Origin: CALMEC01 sp963777565
GTDB taxonomy: Bacteria > Actinomycetota > Thermoleophilia > Miltoncostaeales > Miltoncostaeaceae
NCBI GenBank assembly: GCA_963777565.1
Contig: CAVZQZ010000007.1
Coordinates: 62,001 to 126,000, forward strand
DNA: 64,000 nucleotides
Reading direction: 5' to 3'
Part shown: in pieces, positions 62,473 to 64,000 of the stretch
How the letters are laid out: each line of letters begins with the position of its first letter
Position numbering within the stretch: position 1 is the stretch's first letter
Notes under the pieces: model-generated
What the model was told of the DNA's origin: nothing
What the model saw: only the letters and a program-made list of their open reading frames with translations
Database searches by the model: none
Program-made: the position numbers and the translations under genes

Positions 62473-64000
62473 CAGCGTGTCCCCCCGGCGCCATGTCCGT
62501 ACTGTTGTTGCTGGCGCTCCTGCTCCACCCAGCCACCGGTGCGAAGCCCCGGCAGCGGCGGCGGGCTGAGCGGCTGCGGAGCCTCCGGGTCCGACGCCGT
62601 CGCGGGCCCTTCGAGCACCCACGTGTCCTTCGAGCCGCCGCCGCGGGAGGAGTTGACGATCATCTCGCCGACGGGGAGCGCCACCCGCGTGAGCCCGCCG
62701 GGGATCACCGAGACGTCGTCGCCGAACACCGCGAACGGCCGCAGGTCGACATGCCGGGGCTCGAGCGTGCCGTCGGGCTGCACCGTCGGCACCGTCGACA
62801 GCCGCACGAGGTCCTGCGCGATCCAGCGCTCGGGCGCGGAGCGCAGCCGGGCGGCCTGAGCGGCGATCGCGGCGTCGCTCGCCGTCGGCCCGATGAACAC
62901 CCCGGATCCACCCGACTCGGACGTCGGCTTCACGACGAGCCGGTCGAGGTTGTCGAGTGTCCAGGCGAGCTGGTCGGGGTCGCTCAAGTGGTACGTCGCG
63001 ACGTTCTGCAGGATCGGCTTCTCGCCGAGGTAGAAGCGGATCATCTCGGGCACGTGGGGGTAGATCGCCTTGTCGTCGGCGACGCCCGTGCCGATCGCGT
63101 TGGCGATTGCGACGTTGCCAGCACGGTAGGCGCGCATGAGCCCGGGGATGCCCAGCATGGAGTCGGACCGGAACTCCAGCGGGTCGAGGAACGCGTCGTC
63201 GATCCGCCGGTAGATCGTGTGCACCCGTGCGGGGCCGCTGGTCGTCGCCATGTAGCAGACGTTGTCGCGGACGACGAGGTCCGACGCCTCCACCAACTCG
63301 ACGCCCATCTGCCGCGCCAGATACGCGTGTTCGAAGTACGCGCTGTTGTACGTGCCGGGTGTCCACACGACCACCGTCGGGTACTCGCCGCCGGCGGGGG
63401 CAGCGGCGCGCAGCGCGGCGAGCAGGAGCGCCGGGTAGTCGTCGACGCGGCGCACGCGGTGGTCGAGGAAGAGCCTGGGGACGAGCCGGCGCATCGCGCG
63501 GCGGTTCTCGAGCACATACGACACCCCGGACGGCGTGCGGACGTTGTCCTCGAGCACCTTCCAGGTGCCGTCGGCGTCGCGCACGAGGTCGCAGCCGGAG
63601 ACGTGGCAGTACACGCCCTTGGGCGGGCTGATCCCGTAGGCGGGCCGGGCAAACGCGGTTCGCGAGACCACGAGGGCCCACGGCACGAGCCCGGCGTTGA
63701 CGATCTCGCGCCGGTGGTAGATGTCGTCGCAGAAGGCATTCAGCGCCCGGATGCGCTGGATCAGCCCCCGTTCGATCACCGCCCACTCGTCGGCCGGAAT
63801 GATCCGCGGGACCAGGTCGAGGGGGAAGGGGCGGTCCCGGGCGGCGCCTCCCTCGCCGACCAGTGCGAACGTAATGCCTTGCTGCATGAAGATCGCGTCG
63901 CGGCGGTCACCGGCGGCGACGAGTCGCTCGCGCCCCAGCGACTCGATGCCGCCGATCAGCTTGCGGGCGTGGGGACGAGGCTCGCCCGGGTCGGCGAAGA
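62472..64000 (-). CDS. Circularly permuted ATP-grasp type 2 protein (5' end outside window)
   Basis: About 509 residues visible; the frame is open to the right edge (ADPGEPRPHARKLIGGIESL then GRERLVAAGDRRDAIFMQQG), so the start lies beyond it. Core blocks: ITFALVGEGG, RPFPLDLVPRIIPADEWAVI ERGLIQRIRALNAFCDDIYH, VYCHVSGCDLVRDADGTWKV LEDNVRTPSGVSYVLENR, VVWTPGTYNSAYFEHAYLAR QMG, VVKPTSESGGSGVFIGP and NSSRGGGSKDTWVLEG. Family members are predicted amide or peptide ligases. First gene of the ATP-grasp, Alpha-E, transglutaminase operon. Confidence 0.93.
   Translation of the reverse strand, partial: FADPGEPRPHARKLIGGIESLGRERLVAAGDRRDAIFMQQGITFALVGEGGAARDRPFPLDLVPRIIPADEWAVIERGLIQRIRALNAFCDDIYHRREIVNAGLVPWALVVSRTAFARPAYGISPPKGVYCHVSGCDLVRDADGTWKVLEDNVRTPSGVSYVLENRRAMRRLVPRLFLDHRVRRVDDYPALLLAALRAAAPAGGEYPTVVVWTPGTYNSAYFEHAYLARQMGVELVEASDLVVRDNVCYMATTSGPARVHTIYRRIDDAFLDPLEFRSDSMLGIPGLMRAYRAGNVAIANAIGTGVADDKAIYPHVPEMIRFYLGEKPILQNVATYHLSDPDQLAWTLDNLDRLVVKPTSESGGSGVFIGPTASDAAIAAQAARLRSAPERWIAQDLVRLSTVPTVQPDGTLEPRHVDLRPFAVFGDDVSVIPGGLTRVALPVGEMIVNSSRGGGSKDTWVLEGPATASDPEAPQPLSPPPLPGLRTGGWVEQERQQQQYGHGAGGTR

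Overview
The window is about 70% G+C, densely packed, and full of 4-bp start/stop overlaps and GTG starts. Gene content (CO dehydrogenase, Rpf-like transglycosylase, FtsH, actinobacterial-type LCP protein, MCM with a separate large subunit, selenocysteine machinery, FolE2 instead of FolE) points to a high-G+C Actinomycetota, most likely a Thermoleophilia-like lineage. That placement is inference from gene content; no rRNA or tRNA gene was found.

Layout. 1-2.6 kb (-): propionyl-CoA carboxylase beta chain (cut by the left edge) and methylmalonyl-CoA mutase large subunit, divergent from a GntR/FCD regulator with two TGTCGACA palindromes. 3.8-8.4 kb (+): coxM-coxS-coxL, form I CO dehydrogenase by its AYRCSFR active-site loop, plus an XdhC-type maturation protein fused to a YHS domain. 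8.8-9.3 kb: a small gene under a promoter with MerR-type geometry, then a 116-bp REP-like mini-element. 9.4-13.5 kb (+): moaD-moaE-selA-TPR gene-selB, all overlapping. 13.5-15 kb: an unknown protein and a GCS2-type carboxylate-amine ligase. 15.1-15.4 kb: a nucleoside-type ABC permease with its middle deleted. 15.5-17.8 kb (-): an overlapping operon of ExeA-like ATPase, RHH-like protein and two CHAD proteins. 17.9-22.8 kb: Rpf-like protein, def, ACT protein, folE2, primary sigma factor. 23-27 kb: pstS, a fused pstC-pstA, and pstB. 27-32.5 kb: membrane proteins, NodB deacetylase, an FmdB zinc ribbon gene behind a CIRCE (HrcA) operator, a RAYT transposase flanked by nested inverted REP units, and an LCP protein. 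32.6-38.7 kb (+): ROK glucokinase, rsmI, metG, tatD (damaged), rsmA, ispE. 38.8-42.9 kb: small membrane protein, subtilase, and ppk1 broken by many +1 insertions. 42.9-50.7 kb: secreted protein, YihY, ftsH, MarR, FtsX-type ABC exporter. 50.8-56 kb: serine beta-lactamase-like protein, NDH-2, CBS protein, hydrolase, Nei, cupin. 56-60.6 kb (-): lhr helicase, also broken by many +1 insertions. 60.6-64 kb (-): transglutaminase, Alpha-E and circularly permuted ATP-grasp genes, the last cut by the right edge.

How parts fit. CO oxidation needs Mo cofactor (moaDE nearby) and maturation (XdhC-YHS). The moa-sel coupling suggests a Mo- and Sec-containing enzyme, such as formate dehydrogenase, elsewhere in the genome. 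PstSCAB, Ppk1 and the two CHAD proteins form a scattered phosphate/polyphosphate theme.

The best candidates for a second look are the RAYT element with its RAYT-less 116-bp copy, the ATPase-RHH-CHAD-CHAD operon, the CIRCE-controlled FmdB gene, the PstC-PstA fusion, the MerR-type promoter, the recurrent leaderless promoter layout (TAnnnT, 6-9 nt, start codon), and the +1 insertions confined to ppk1 and lhr.
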